Assembly (NCBI RefSeq): GCF_021083305.1 | Contig: NZ_JAJFAY010000013.1 | Location: 1 to 64,000, forward strand | Length of the DNA stretch: 64,000 nt | Direction: 5' to 3' | Source of the DNA: Haladaptatus sp. DYF46 | Lineage (GTDB): Archaea > Halobacteriota > Halobacteria > Halobacteriales > Haladaptataceae | Shown here: in pieces, positions 1-9,331 of the stretch | Layout: each line of letters starts with the position of its first letter | Numbering within the stretch: position 1 is the first letter of the stretch | Position numbers and translations under genes: made by a program | Notes under the pieces: model-generated | Seen by the model: the letters and a program-made list of their open reading frames with translations, nothing else | What the model was told of the DNA's origin: nothing | The model's database searches: none

Positions 1-1
1 T

Positions 2-328
2 CTCGATGCGGCCATCAACCAACTGCTGGATAGAGACACGATTACACAGAATGGCAGCGAGTTCCGACTTGCTACGTCTCCAGATCCAAATGGGCTAACT
101 CGCATTCAGGAGTGGACCACCGGTATGATCCAACAGATTGCCCGGCCACTCACGCTCGAACTTGATCGAGAGACCTCAGATCTCGATCAGAATTACACTT
201 GGTCAACAACTGTCGAAAAAGTCGCTGATTCACAAGCGACTGACAGCCGAAGAAACCAGAACAATACGAGTCCACACAACGCTGGTACAGATTCCAATCG
301 AGAGCAAGAATCGGAATCGACCAGGTAA
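2..328 (+). CDS. C-terminal end of an unrecognised protein (5' truncated by window)
   Basis: An open frame runs in from the left edge and stops at 326-328, giving about 108 residues. The first Met in frame (position 125) is internal, so the true start lies outside the window. The segment is hydrophilic, with a Gln/Asn/Ser-rich, probably disordered tail. I see no signal peptide, membrane segment or recognisable motif. The opening residues (LDAAINQLLDRD) look helical. I do not assign a family. It is followed by a 315-base non-coding stretch before the next gene on the same strand. Confidence 0.45.
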   Translation, partial: LDAAINQLLDRDTITQNGSEFRLATSPDPNGLTRIQEWTTGMIQQIARPLTLELDRETSDLDQNYTWSTTVEKVADSQATDSRRNQNNTSPHNAGTDSNREQESESTR

Positions 329-610
329 ACCCTTGATCTGCGTAGCGGTCTACCACTTTGTATGCTTCGTACTTCTGTTCGTCCAGCATCGTCCGTACAA
401 ACAACTGCTTAGAGACTCCTAACGATACGTATTGGTCCGTGGCAGGTGTAAGCATGAGTGAAGCCAGCTGCGTCAGGGGTAGAATGGTTGTCTAGGCAGT
501 ACGTGCTCGCTGAATACTCAAACACACTCGTTTGTCCGAGGCGAACTACTAGAATGAGAGATCGCAATTTCTCATCCTGATTGATCAATTCTGAGACGAT
601 AGTGTTGAGA
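329..610. other. intergenic, no convincing gene
   Basis: About 280 bases without a supportable gene. Open frames on the minus strand here (for example 150-455) lack family features and overlap the preceding plus-strand frame. The only signal is the promoter at its right edge. Confidence 0.5.
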
Positions 611-620
611 ATATTTATAT
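611..620 (+). promoter_or_regulatory. TATA-like box of the DUF6159-like gene
   Basis: The ATATTTATAT stretch is centred about 28 bases before the ATG at 644, which is the archaeal TATA-to-start distance. The transcript would begin at or next to the start codon and be leaderless or nearly so. A GGAGG at 625-629 is too far from the ATG to be a standard ribosome binding site. Confidence 0.5.
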
Positions 621-643
621 TCACGGAGGCCTATAGTTAGAGT

Positions 644-1471
644 ATGGTTGGACGCTTCCAGCGCGGACTCTCAATCGTTGACGATAGTGTCGACGTCTTC
701 CGCGACAACCCCCGCCTTGCCCTCCTCCCGCTCCTGAGCCTCCTTTCAATTGGGAGCGCCTTGGCTGTCGTACTTGGTGTAGTACTCCAGTATCACAGCC
801 TGGATACACTCATCACAAATGATCTCACTCAATATGCAGCCATATTCATCGTAATGGCTGTCTCGTCAAGTGTCGGCGTGTTCTTTAACGCCGCAGTTGT
901 TCACTGTGTCTCCCGGTACTTCGACGGCGAAGATCCATCGGTTCGCGAAGGACTCGCTGCCGCATGGCAAGTCCGATGGAAAATCGCATTGTGGTCAGTG
1001 ACGGCTGCTACGCTTGGAACTGTCCTCTACATCATTGACGATAAACTTGGACCACTTGGAAGCCTTGCACGGTTCCTCTTTGACATTGCCTGGGCACTCT
1101 TGACGTACTTTGTTGTCCCAGTTATCGTCCTTGAAGACACGGACGGTCTTCGTCCGATCCTAGAACAAAGCGGGTCGGCGTTCCGCGAAACCTGGGGCGA
1201 GAGTGTTAGTGCATCCCTCGGCGTTTCATTCGTGTTTTTCCCAATCGCAGTTCTCGGGATTATCGGTATAGGATGGGCGTATTTCCTCGCAAGTGGGACG
1301 GTGGCGTACGTCGTTGGTAGTCTCGGATTCGTACTCATTGTCGCCTCAATAGTTGCGACACAAGTTGTCGGCATGATCGTTCGAACCGCTCTGTACCGGT
1401 ATGCGACGACAGGAGAGCAAGTTGGTCCGTTTGTCGGGCGAGAACCAAATCATGTCTTCCCGTCTAAGTGA
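644..1471 (+). CDS. multi-pass membrane protein, DUF6159-like
   Basis: A 275-residue integral membrane protein. It begins with a short amphipathic segment (FQRGLSIVDDSVDVFRDNP) typical of DUF6159-type haloarchaeal and bacterial membrane proteins. About six hydrophobic segments follow, near residues 26-48, 62-88, 115-130, 140-160, 190-215 and 222-250. The family has no established function. The start is supported by a TATA box 24-33 bases upstream. It stands alone, with about 400 non-coding bases before the next gene. Confidence 0.75.
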   Translation: MVGRFQRGLSIVDDSVDVFRDNPRLALLPLLSLLSIGSALAVVLGVVLQYHSLDTLITNDLTQYAAIFIVMAVSSSVGVFFNAAVVHCVSRYFDGEDPSVREGLAAAWQVRWKIALWSVTAATLGTVLYIIDDKLGPLGSLARFLFDIAWALLTYFVVPVIVLEDTDGLRPILEQSGSAFRETWGESVSASLGVSFVFFPIAVLGIIGIGWAYFLASGTVAYVVGSLGFVLIVASIVATQVVGMIVRTALYRYATTGEQVGPFVGREPNHVFPSK

Positions 1472-1881
1472 GCGGTCACAGCGACACTTCCGTAGATAAG
1501 CATCCCGCGGTATCCACTCACGACAGGTGAACCTCCTCGGAACGAATTTTCAAGATATTTGATTTGCTTGGTGCACCGCTTTCTCGGTCTATCGGAGAAT
1601 AACAACAGTCCGGATGGTGATCTATGTGCTTCTCGCTACTGGATAACCCACTTTCGCAGTCCCTTCTACTTTCTCGGTTGTCCAATTGTCAGATTGAGGA
1701 TAGAAGAAACATTCGCCAAATGCTCAAGATGACTACATTCTTTGCAACCGATGATGGAAAAGATCCCTCCAACACTCGATGTCAGCAAATTAGCGAAGGA
1801 TAGCGACCAGCAGATGCAGTTGGTCAGTCAATCCCGCGGACATTCACTCCTTAGCGAGGCTTCCAGAATGGTGAGCAGCTA
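1472..1881. other. intergenic, no gene seen
   Basis: About 410 bases with no open frame that looks coding and no repeat that I recognise. It probably contains the promoter of the following lipoprotein gene, but no strong TATA box stands out near 1850. Confidence 0.4.
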
Positions 1882-3279
1882 ATGGCTGACTTTGACCGGC
1901 GGACACTCCTCACTCTTGGCGGGTCCAGCGTAGCTAGTCTATTGACAGGGTGTTTATCCAGTAAGACTGAGTCTCTTGAGATCGCATCCGCTGACATAGA
2001 GACGAAGACGACACTAAAGACAACAAAATCCAAGGCCCTAAAACGCCAGGTTCGGTCGCTTATTCGCCTCATCAATGAAGGGTCATATGAAAAAGCCCAC
2101 GAGCAATTTGGAGCCGATTTAGCGAAGCAGGTCAGTCCAGAACAACTGGAACAAGTTTGGAACGGTTTAGAAGATCAGGACGGAGAATTTCAGTCATTAT
2201 CAAAATTAAAAGTTCGTAATCAAGAGGGGACCGGCATAGTAACCGGACAGATCACGTTCGAACATGGTAAGAGGAAGATCATTACAGCGTTTAATGACAA
2301 GACAATCATTGGCTTCCAAATCCGCCAATTGAATTCGAAATGGTCAGCGCCATCGTATGTGGATATCTCCACCTTTACTGAGCAGAATCTTACCATTCAC
2401 GCAACTGATGCTTGTACACTTGGTGGAACACTAACGCTCCCAAACAACACCAACCAAGCCCCTGGAATTGTCCTCGTCCACGGCCAAGGACCAAGCGACC
2501 GTGATGGCACGATCGGACCAAATAAACCGTATAAGGATCTCGCGTGGGGGCTTGCATCCCATGGAATCGCTGTATTACGGTACGATAAGCGAACACAAGT
2601 TTGCAACCCGAATCTTGCAGAAATCACTATCGATGAAGCGGTAACCAATGACGCGCTGGCAGCAATCAAGATGCTTCGCGAATCACCAACGGTAGCAAAT
2701 AATAGCGTCTTCGTGGTAGGACATAGCATTGGGGCAACGTTAGCGCCACGTATTGCGACTCGAGACAGCAATCTTGCTGGGATAGGCATGCTAGCACCGT
2801 TAGTTCGCTCGGCAGCCGACGCGATTGATGACCAGAACCAATACTTAGCCACCCGAGACGGAGTGGTGACAGACGCCGAAAAACAACAGCTTAAACAGGT
2901 TCATCAAATCACGGAACAGATTCGTTCACTCGACTTTCCCGATGATCAAGTAGTCTACCTTGGTGGCGATGAGTACTGGGGTAGTTTGCAAGAATACAAC
3001 CCTCTCAAGGCTGCAAGGTGTCTTCCCATTCCACAGTTACTTCTCCAGGGAGAGCGTGACTACCAGGTCACTATTGAGGGGGATTACAAGCAGTGGCATG
3101 AGACATTGAGCGGTAAGTCGAATGTGAGCTTCGAGCGATACCCAAAGCTCAATCATCTGTTCATGCCCGGTACAGGCAAACCAAGTCTCGAAGAATATAC
3201 AAAGCAGAATCATTTCGCCGAAAAGACGATTTTAGATATTGCATCGTTTGTGAAGAAGACCATCTCGACGAAACAGTAA
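1882..3279 (+). CDS. secreted lipoprotein alpha/beta hydrolase with N-terminal DUF3887-like domain
   Basis: 465 residues. The N-terminus has a twin-arginine motif (DRRTLLTLGG) and a lipobox (LLTGC), so export by Tat and lipid anchoring at the outer membrane face are expected. Residues about 50-150 resemble the small DUF3887 domain often placed before hydrolase domains. From about residue 170 follows an alpha/beta hydrolase fold with the nucleophile elbow GHSIG, an acid candidate in QGERDYQ and the catalytic His in KLNHLF. The substrate cannot be deduced; an esterase or peptidase-like activity is likely. The stop codon directly abuts the truncated left edge of repeat copy 1, so the insertion or deletion boundary lies exactly at the gene end. 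Confidence 0.8.
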   Translation: MADFDRRTLLTLGGSSVASLLTGCLSSKTESLEIASADIETKTTLKTTKSKALKRQVRSLIRLINEGSYEKAHEQFGADLAKQVSPEQLEQVWNGLEDQDGEFQSLSKLKVRNQEGTGIVTGQITFEHGKRKIITAFNDKTIIGFQIRQLNSKWSAPSYVDISTFTEQNLTIHATDACTLGGTLTLPNNTNQAPGIVLVHGQGPSDRDGTIGPNKPYKDLAWGLASHGIAVLRYDKRTQVCNPNLAEITIDEAVTNDALAAIKMLRESPTVANNSVFVVGHSIGATLAPRIATRDSNLAGIGMLAPLVRSAADAIDDQNQYLATRDGVVTDAEKQQLKQVHQITEQIRSLDFPDDQVVYLGGDEYWGSLQEYNPLKAARCLPIPQLLLQGERDYQVTIEGDYKQWHETLSGKSNVSFERYPKLNHLFMPGTGKPSLEEYTKQNHFAEKTILDIASFVKKTISTKQ

Positions 3280-3593
3280 GTCGGAGGCAAGTACCTCAAC
3301 GTCCTCAAACATGCCAAAAACGTTGCCAAGACAAACGACGTGATGGTTGCTCGACTGGGCTACCGAGAGGTCGCGACCCACTACGGCTGTGCATACAAGA
3401 ACGACGGCTATCGGGTGATGGAAGAAATGGCCGAACGAGTCCCCGGCGTGACCTACAAAGAGTCACGGACGCTGTGTGTGGACGATGCAATGGGCGTCGG
3501 TGGTCACCACATTGAAATCACGTTCGCCCACCCCGCTTAGCCGGGTGGATGCGAGCACACGAAGCGAACGCGGGAGGAAACGGAGGGCGCTGA
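3280..3593 (+). pseudogene. repeat-associated gene, copy 1 (5' truncated, frameshifted)
   Basis: This matches the C-terminal half of the protein found again at 14290, 19512 and 23640. Homology starts at VGGKYLNVLKHAKNVAKTND right after the hydrolase stop and continues through the conserved ARLGYREVATHYGC and GVGGHHIEITFAHP blocks. A small deletion near 3535 shifts the frame to an early TAG; the usual ending (AGWMRAHEANAGGNGGR) continues in another frame to the TGA at 3591-3593. The N-terminal half is missing. Family unknown. Confidence 0.75.
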
Positions 3594-3789
3594 TTAGAGC
3601 GTTGTAATCACGGGGGGTCGCAGAACCCCCTCTCGAACCACACCACCACACGAGATTCACACCGCTTTGCCGATGAAACATGGTGGTAGTAGTCGGTTGG
3701 GTACGGTGGAGTGCGTCTATTTCTGCGTCTATTTCTGCGAAATGGAGGGGACACATTCGCGATCCCCCTCTATTACAACGGTATAATCG
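3593..3789 (+). repeat. hairpin-rich repeat tail, copy 1
   Basis: The unit is bounded by ATTAGAGCGTTGTAAT (3593-3608) and ATTACAACGGTATAAT (3773-3788), an inverted pair. Inside are a G-run/C-run hairpin with a GCA loop near 3612-3635, two tandem 12-mers of the form TCTATTTCTGCG (about 3717-3740), and a second hairpin near 3744-3772. The unit occurs downstream of each copy of the repeat-associated gene. Confidence 0.75.
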
Positions 3790-3840
3790 ACTACTCTACC
3801 AGTGGTTATCAGGTCGACCAACCGAACATGGAAAACTCAA

Positions 3841-5337
3841 TTACCGGCCGATATCGACAAATTTCTGAAACAAATGAGGGACGCTCATCCTGAGAAGATC
3901 AGCAGCAGCATCGTAGGGAGACTGAAACGAATCCCTTTCGTCAAGGTACGGTTTTCCCGCAGATTGGAACACTGCCTTCACGAACGTGGTTCGAGCGTTC
4001 TCGTTTTCAAAAAGACCGTGGAGGTACGTGCCGAGGACGGAATTCAACGCGGCGCTCCCTTCACCAATCGGCCTCTCAACTGGTTGCGTTGCAGTGGTTT
4101 GGCCCCTGTGGATTTCGTATCCATGGACCGTCCCATCTGCTTCGGACAGCAACCCAACTGGGTCTAGCGTTCGAGTTACTCGCTCAACGTGTTTCTCAGT
4201 GGTAAAGCGCGTTTCGACAGGAAGCAGATCGAAACCACTCACGACATCGTGATCGTCGGTGCTTTCGAGTGACGCATTTGTGATTCGTTTGCCAAGCATC
4301 TGATACCCACCACAGAGACCGACGACAGGACCAGAAAAGGCCGCTAACTGCTCATCGAATCCCGCGTTCCGTAGAGTGAGCAAATCATCGACGGTGTTCT
4401 TCGACCCGGGAAGCACAACCGCATCGACGCGGTCGAGACCAGATTGAGGTGGAAGATATGCAACACGGACACCAGGCTCATTCGCTAGCGGTTCGAGATC
4501 GGTGAAATTCGAGATGCGTGGTAACCGTGGAACACCAATCGTGACGGCACGAGAGTCTGGAACATCGTCATCGTCACCGAAAATCACCGGCTTATCTTGC
4601 TGTGGCAGTGAAACGCTGTCTTCCTCCGGAAGACCGGGATCGTCGTACGGCAACACGCCGAGAATCGGGACGCCCGTTCGATCTTCGATCGCTTCGATAC
4701 CGGGGACCAACAGCGACTCGTCTCCACGAAACTTCGTGATGACCGCCCCCCGAACGCGGTCACGAACATCATCGGGCATGAGTTCCAACGTTCCGTACAG
4801 ACTGGCGAACGCTCCACCACGTTCGATATTGACGAGCAGGAGGATCGACGCGTTCGCAAATCGTGCGGTCTCCACATTCGAGAGATCTCGATGGTGAAGA
4901 TTGATTTCAGCGATGCTCCCGGCTCCTTCGGCAACGATAACATCGTGATTCGCTGCTAATCGTTCGTAGGATTCGATAGCAGCACGTTTGGCCCGCTCCC
5001 ACTGTGACTCGTAGTACGCTCCAGCAGCAACGTTCTCGACGGCTTTCCCTTGAAGTATGAGTTGGCTTTCGCCATCCCCACGTGGTTTGAGCAGAACAGG
5101 ATTCATATCCGTCGTCGCCGGGATTCGAGCAGCTCGTGCCTGAACATACTGTGAAACGCCGATTTCGCCATACCCACCATTAGGAGCAACGGCTACCCGA
5201 GCGTTGTTGCTCATGTTTTGCGCTTTGAACGGTGCGACCGACACGCCACGTCGGGCAAGGAGTCGACACAGTCCCGCAGCAACGGTGCTCTTTCCGACAT
5301 GGCTTTCGGTTCCCGCGACGAGCACCGTCTCTGTCAT
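3841..5337 (-). CDS. cbiP: cobyric acid synthase (adenosylcobyrinate amidotransferase)
   Basis: 498 residues, the usual CbiP/CobQ length. It uses glutamine and ATP to amidate four side chains (b, d, e, g) of adenosylcobyrinic acid a,c-diamide. The N-terminal ATP-binding half begins GTESHVGKST with the SIMIBI-type P-loop, followed by KAQNMSNN, a CobQ signature. The C-terminal class I glutamine amidotransferase half has the nucleophile Cys in VGLCGGYQMLG and the partner His in YLHGLF. The start ATG overlaps the cobO stop by one base (TGATG), so the two are translationally coupled. It is the last gene of a leftward cbiA-cobO-cbiP operon and ends about 50 bases from repeat copy 1. Confidence 0.95.
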   Translation of the reverse strand: MTETVLVAGTESHVGKSTVAAGLCRLLARRGVSVAPFKAQNMSNNARVAVAPNGGYGEIGVSQYVQARAARIPATTDMNPVLLKPRGDGESQLILQGKAVENVAAGAYYESQWERAKRAAIESYERLAANHDVIVAEGAGSIAEINLHHRDLSNVETARFANASILLLVNIERGGAFASLYGTLELMPDDVRDRVRGAVITKFRGDESLLVPGIEAIEDRTGVPILGVLPYDDPGLPEEDSVSLPQQDKPVIFGDDDDVPDSRAVTIGVPRLPRISNFTDLEPLANEPGVRVAYLPPQSGLDRVDAVVLPGSKNTVDDLLTLRNAGFDEQLAAFSGPVVGLCGGYQMLGKRITNASLESTDDHDVVSGFDLLPVETRFTTEKHVERVTRTLDPVGLLSEADGTVHGYEIHRGQTTATQPVERPIGEGSAALNSVLGTYLHGLFENENARTTFVKAVFQSAGKPYLDERDSFQSPYDAAADLLRMSVPHLFQKFVDIGR

Positions 5338-6044
5338 CAGTACTCGGTTCCTTTACGGGCGCGTTGTCCATCGTCGATGGGATGTTTTTCCTTTCGGACG
5401 TTAGTGACCAGGTTCGCATAATCGTAGAGATACTCTGGTTTCCGGTGTCCGCCTGTAAGAACCAACTCCAGATTATCGGGCTTGGATTTGATGAGCTTGA
5501 TGAGCGATTCTGGGTCGATCAGCTCACGGTTCACCGCATAGAGAATTTCGTCCAAAATCAGCATGTGTACTCCGTTCTCGGGAGGCCCGTCGAATGGAAG
5601 CCATTCATCGAGCGACACTTCGCCCGCGGCGTGGACGAGTTCTTCAGCTCGGGCAAATCCGGCCTTGGCTTTGGCGACGTGCTCGTCGTCGTTCGAGCCG
5701 TCGAGGAATCCATGCCACCCGTAGTTCCCCGTGTTTTCGTACGTGAATCCGGGAAAGTGCTCGATGGCGTTGTACTCCCCACGGACGTCTTCGACGCTTG
5801 ACGCGCCACCCTTCATGAACTGGAGCATGTGAACGCGATAGCCGTGGCCCGCGGCGCGAAAGCCCATCCCCAACGAAGCGGTGGTCTTTCCCTTCCCATC
5901 GCCCCACCAGAGTTGAACGAGGCCAAACTCGTCGGGAGCATCAGGTTCGATTGGTCGGGACGTCGGTGTCCGGCCCTTGCCGGGCGTTTGTTTCAGCTGT
6001 TCGTTACGGTCCGTCTCGGTGGAATTGGAATCGTTTTCTGACAT
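5337..6044 (-). CDS. cobO: cob(I)yrinic acid a,c-diamide adenosyltransferase
   Basis: 235 residues. It transfers the 5'-deoxyadenosyl group of ATP to the cobalt of the corrinoid, forming the Co-C bond needed before CbiP and CobS steps. The P-loop WGDGKGKTTASLGMG is the CobA/CobO/BtuR hallmark, and VHMLILDEILYAVNREL is the Walker B-like region. The first 35 residues are a low-complexity, charged extension (SENDSNSTETDRNEQ) that is not part of the fold. It sits 2 bases after cbiA and overlaps cbiP by one base. Confidence 0.93.
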   Translation of the reverse strand: MSENDSNSTETDRNEQLKQTPGKGRTPTSRPIEPDAPDEFGLVQLWWGDGKGKTTASLGMGFRAAGHGYRVHMLQFMKGGASSVEDVRGEYNAIEHFPGFTYENTGNYGWHGFLDGSNDDEHVAKAKAGFARAEELVHAAGEVSLDEWLPFDGPPENGVHMLILDEILYAVNRELIDPESLIKLIKSKPDNLELVLTGGHRKPEYLYDYANLVTNVRKEKHPIDDGQRARKGTEY

Positions 6045-6046
6045 TG

Positions 6047-7345
6047 TTACAATGAATCGATAAAGGCGTCGAACGCGCCACTCGCGGCGTGAGCGTGACA
6101 GTACGTGCCGACCGTCTCGAACTCCGCCAATCCGTCATACTCTCCGTCGATGCCGGTTCCTCGTCTCACGTCGAAGGCGAAGGTGGCATCGGACGCGACA
6201 TCCGCGCTCGAGTAATGAAATTCGTGTCCCCGAATTGTCGTTCCGCTATCGATACCGAACGGCTTCGAGCGGGCACGGAGTTCGACGTGATCAAGTGCTT
6301 GGTATCGTTCGTGCATTCGTACGTCGGCAGGGAGTACTCCCGCCATTGAATATGTCTGCTTGTTCATCGTGGTGAGTGATTCAACCAATACCATTAGACC
6401 GCCACACTCACCGAAAATTGGCAGTCCGTCACTCGCTCGGTCCGAAAGCGTCGAAAGCGACGGGCTGTCGGCGAGTCGTTCTGCATAGAGTTCCGGATAG
6501 CCACCGGGGAGATAGACGCCGTCGCAGTCGGGAAGGTCGTCACCCTCCGTCGGCGCGAACGTCACAACCTCGGTCCGAGATCGAAGTCGTTCCATGACAG
6601 CAGGATAGACGAAGCCAAATGCTGCATCCTGAGCGACTGCAACACGGCGATTTCGAGCGGGATTCGGTTCCTGCGCCGGTAGGCGAGGTGGCTCACGAGC
6701 GATATCCAACAGTCGATTCGCACGAACGTGTGCAGCGGCCTCATCGAGCGCGCCCGTTTCCACGGGGCATTCGTCACCCATCTGCAGTCCGAGGTGACGG
6801 TCGGGGATTTCGAGGCCGGATATCGGTGGAATTCGACCGAAATATCTCAACTCATCCGGGAGTGCATCGCGGATTCCCCGCTCGTGACGCCCGCCGTGGG
6901 CACGTTGAGCGATGATGCCAGCGACGCCAATATCCCGACCCGCTCGTTTGGCGTACTCTCGAAACCCGAGTGCAGTCGCGGCGACACTCTCCATTCCGGC
7001 GCTGGCATCAACGATGAGCACGACCGGAAGGTCAAGGACATCCGCGACTCGTGCAGTGCTCGATTGGTCTCCATCGTAGAGCCCCATCACGCCTTCGACG
7101 ACGCAAACGTCGCCGTTTCCGCGGTAGTAATTTCGTCGTATCCCGTCTTCCCCTTCGAGCCACGTATCGAGTGTGCGAGAGGGTCGTCCCGCGATGGCGG
7201 CGTGATGACTCGGGTCGATGAAGTCCGGGCCTGCTTTTGCGGGTTGAACTGTCTGACCCGTTGCTTCGAGAGCGCGAATAATCGCGAGTGTTGCGACGGT
7301 TTTCCCGACGCCAGATGCTGTCCCGGCGATGACGAATCCATTCAT
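6047..7345 (-). CDS. cbiA: cobyrinate a,c-diamide synthase
   Basis: 432 residues from the ATG at 7345. I chose this start because the protein then opens with MNGFVIAGTASGVGKT, where CbiA proteins normally begin; the frame is open 14 codons further upstream. It amidates the a and c carboxylates of cobyrinic acid with glutamine and ATP. The N-terminal domain has the P-loop GTASGVGKT. The C-terminal glutaminase domain has the Cys in IFGECGGLMVL and the His near GTYCHAHAASG. It heads the operon with cobO and cbiP and is transcribed away from btuF. Confidence 0.93.
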   Translation of the reverse strand: MNGFVIAGTASGVGKTVATLAIIRALEATGQTVQPAKAGPDFIDPSHHAAIAGRPSRTLDTWLEGEDGIRRNYYRGNGDVCVVEGVMGLYDGDQSSTARVADVLDLPVVLIVDASAGMESVAATALGFREYAKRAGRDIGVAGIIAQRAHGGRHERGIRDALPDELRYFGRIPPISGLEIPDRHLGLQMGDECPVETGALDEAAAHVRANRLLDIAREPPRLPAQEPNPARNRRVAVAQDAAFGFVYPAVMERLRSRTEVVTFAPTEGDDLPDCDGVYLPGGYPELYAERLADSPSLSTLSDRASDGLPIFGECGGLMVLVESLTTMNKQTYSMAGVLPADVRMHERYQALDHVELRARSKPFGIDSGTTIRGHEFHYSSADVASDATFAFDVRRGTGIDGEYDGLAEFETVGTYCHAHAASGAFDAFIDSL

Positions 7346-7473
7346 TTTCGAGCCATGATCTCTGGTGATTTGTGCTGCAAGTTCCAACGTTGGACTGTCG
7401 GTCGGTAAATCAGGGAGGTCTTCCCGGATGAGGCTGGAGAAAGCCCAGGGTATGAAAGTGAGGTTGTGTTAGG

Positions 7474-7490
7474 TAAATATTTATTGAATA
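7474..7490 (+). promoter_or_regulatory. TATA-like promoter of btuF in the btuF/cbiA divergent region
   Basis: GTAAATATTTATTGAAT is centred about 27 bases before the btuF ATG at 7509, fitting a leaderless archaeal promoter. The 163-base region 7346-7508 must also hold the cbiA promoter on the other strand. I looked for a cobalamin riboswitch B12-box (GCCACTG-like) here and saw none. Confidence 0.5.
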
Positions 7491-7508
7491 CGTTCGAAGA
7501 GCGGTTAC

Positions 7509-8597
7509 ATGCGACAGAAGCTACTACTGATCGGTCTTTTGTTCGTAGCAATGATTGGCGTCCCTCCTGCAGCGACAGCGGCAGGGACCCAGCAATCGAG
7601 CTGTTCATTTCCTGTAAGCAAGACAGATGCGACCGGGACGAAGGTATCGCTCACCGAAGAGCCACAACGAGTCGTCACGCTCTCACCGAGCGCCGCACAG
7701 ATAATGTGGGAAATCGGGGCAAAGGACAAGATTGTTGGCGTAACTCAGTATGCGAACTACCTGAAAGGAGCGGAGAAAAAAGCGAACGTGTCCGGTACCG
7801 GAGAGTCGTTCGTCAACGTGGAAAAAGTGGTCTCGCTCGAACCGGATCTCGTTCTCGCACCGAACACCGTCTCGAAGGAGACTGTAAAAAAACTCCGTGA
7901 GGCGGGACTGACGGTGTACTCATATCGAAGTGCAACCTCTATCGAGGACGTTTACCGCGATACCACCGTCACCGGCACCCTCGTCGACGAATGTGGAGGC
8001 GCGGAGAATACCGTTTCGTGGATGAAAGACCGTCTCGGTACCGTTCGGAAGGCAGTCGAAGGAGAGCAGCGGCCGGACGTCTTCTATCTCTTTTACGGAT
8101 ACACTTCCGGCAAAGGGACGTTCATCGACGAAATCGTCCAAACTGCTGGTGGCAATAATGTCGCCGCAAAGGTCGGCATCTCGGGGTACAAACAGATCAG
8201 CAAGGAAGTCGTTGTAAAGCAGGACCCCGATTGGATCGTCCTCAACGAACAAGACCCGGCCGTCCCGGACGAAACTGGATACCGGAACCTCACCGCCGTG
8301 CGGAAAAACCGGACGGTCGTGGTTCCCATCGAGTACATGAACCAACCCGCACCGCGAGTAGTCTATGCTATTACGAATCTCACGAAACAGTTCCATCCGG
8401 ATGCATATGCAGCAGCGAACGCGACCAACACGAACACTACGACTACTACGTCCGAGACCACCACAGAGACGACAAACGCTTCTGCCAACAGCGAAAAAAC
8501 AACGACGACAGAATCGAACGGACAACCGGGATTCGGTGTGACCAGCGCTGGCATCGCGATGATCGGTACGCTACTTTTCGTCCGCCGGTGGAAGTGA
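7509..8597 (+). CDS. btuF: cobalamin/corrinoid ABC transporter substrate-binding protein, PGF-CTERM anchored
   Basis: 362 residues. A Sec-type signal peptide covers about residues 1-25 (LLLIGLLFVAMIGVPPAATAA). The body is a periplasmic-binding fold of the BtuF/FepB type, with conserved RVVTLSPSAAQIMWEIGA and VVSLEPDLVLAPN. A Thr/Asn-rich stalk leads to PGFGVTSAGIAMIGTLLFVRR, a PGF-CTERM signal for archaeosortase-mediated lipid anchoring. It should bind corrinoids at the cell surface. No BtuC or BtuD gene is present in the window, so the permease and ATPase must be elsewhere. It is the only plus-strand gene in the cobalamin block and converges on cbiZ. Confidence 0.85.
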   Translation: MRQKLLLIGLLFVAMIGVPPAATAAGTQQSSCSFPVSKTDATGTKVSLTEEPQRVVTLSPSAAQIMWEIGAKDKIVGVTQYANYLKGAEKKANVSGTGESFVNVEKVVSLEPDLVLAPNTVSKETVKKLREAGLTVYSYRSATSIEDVYRDTTVTGTLVDECGGAENTVSWMKDRLGTVRKAVEGEQRPDVFYLFYGYTSGKGTFIDEIVQTAGGNNVAAKVGISGYKQISKEVVVKQDPDWIVLNEQDPAVPDETGYRNLTAVRKNRTVVVPIEYMNQPAPRVVYAITNLTKQFHPDAYAAANATNTNTTTTTSETTTETTNASANSEKTTTTESNGQPGFGVTSAGIAMIGTLLFVRRWK

Positions 8598-8623
8598 GAG
8601 AAGACCGGTACGGATAGTCGATT

Positions 8624-9331
8624 TTAAAGGCGAAACGTTTCGGATTGCACTGCGGTTGTAACGCCATATTCTGCCTCCTCGACTGACGACGGAATCGTTC
8701 GTGTCGCATAGCGCGAGCGCAGGCTCGCTTGGACAGCGTCGCGGACGCACACTCTCGCTGCTGCGCCGACAGGCGTCCCGCTTCCGGCAAAGGTCTCCCC
8801 CTCTCCGTTCGGGTCACACGCAGCGATAACCGCGTCCGTCGTCGTACCAGGAAACCCCGTATCGGCGAGTAACGTTGCTGTTTTCGCTTCGACGACAACG
8901 GACAACAGCGTCGCGAGACTCCCATCGTCGAGGGCGTGGGACGTTCCCAAAATGACGTTCACGGTTCCAACGTCCGAGTCTTCATCCACGGCATCAGCGA
9001 GGGTCTTCGTTCCGGTGTTCGAGTTGATAGGAAGCGCTGCAGGATTCGAGATACCGGCAGTGACGACAGCTTCGACCGACCCGCATCGTGCCCCGTAAGC
9101 GTGTCGGAGGTCGACTCCAGTGAGGAGTGCCGGACCGGAACGGTCGAACCCCACCTCTGTCCGGCGTTCGTCGATGTAGGCATCCAAGTCCGTCCGCTCG
9201 AATCCCTCCGGAACCGAGATATTGTAGGCGGCGTTCGCATCGGTGAATCCCCCGTCCCAACCGCTACTGAGCCATCTAGTTTCGGGGCGAGCTAGTCGAA
9301 GCACGTCGTTCCGAACAGTCGTCTCAAACAT
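8624..9331 (-). CDS. cbiZ: adenosylcobinamide amidohydrolase
   Basis: 235 residues from the ATG at 9331. An open frame continues upstream through cobD, but the protein family begins near FETTVRNDVLRLARPETRWLS. CbiZ cleaves the aminopropanol arm of salvaged adenosylcobinamide to adenosylcobyric acid, which CbiB then uses. Recognisable segments are SSGWDGGF, ALLTGVDLRHAY and VEAVVTAGISNPA, with GTSHALDDGSLATLLSV near the C-terminal part. The start overlaps the end of cobD by 8 bases. Its presence beside btuF shows a salvage function in addition to synthesis. Confidence 0.9.
   Translation of the reverse strand: MFETTVRNDVLRLARPETRWLSSGWDGGFTDANAAYNISVPEGFERTDLDAYIDERRTEVGFDRSGPALLTGVDLRHAYGARCGSVEAVVTAGISNPAALPINSNTGTKTLADAVDEDSDVGTVNVILGTSHALDDGSLATLLSVVVEAKTATLLADTGFPGTTTDAVIAACDPNGEGETFAGSGTPVGAAARVCVRDAVQASLRSRYATRTIPSSVEEAEYGVTTAVQSETFRL

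Noticed and set aside
7346..7508. Cobalamin riboswitch between cbiA and btuF
   Set aside because: No B12-box or associated stem pattern is visible in 163 bases; the region is better explained by two divergent TATA promoters.
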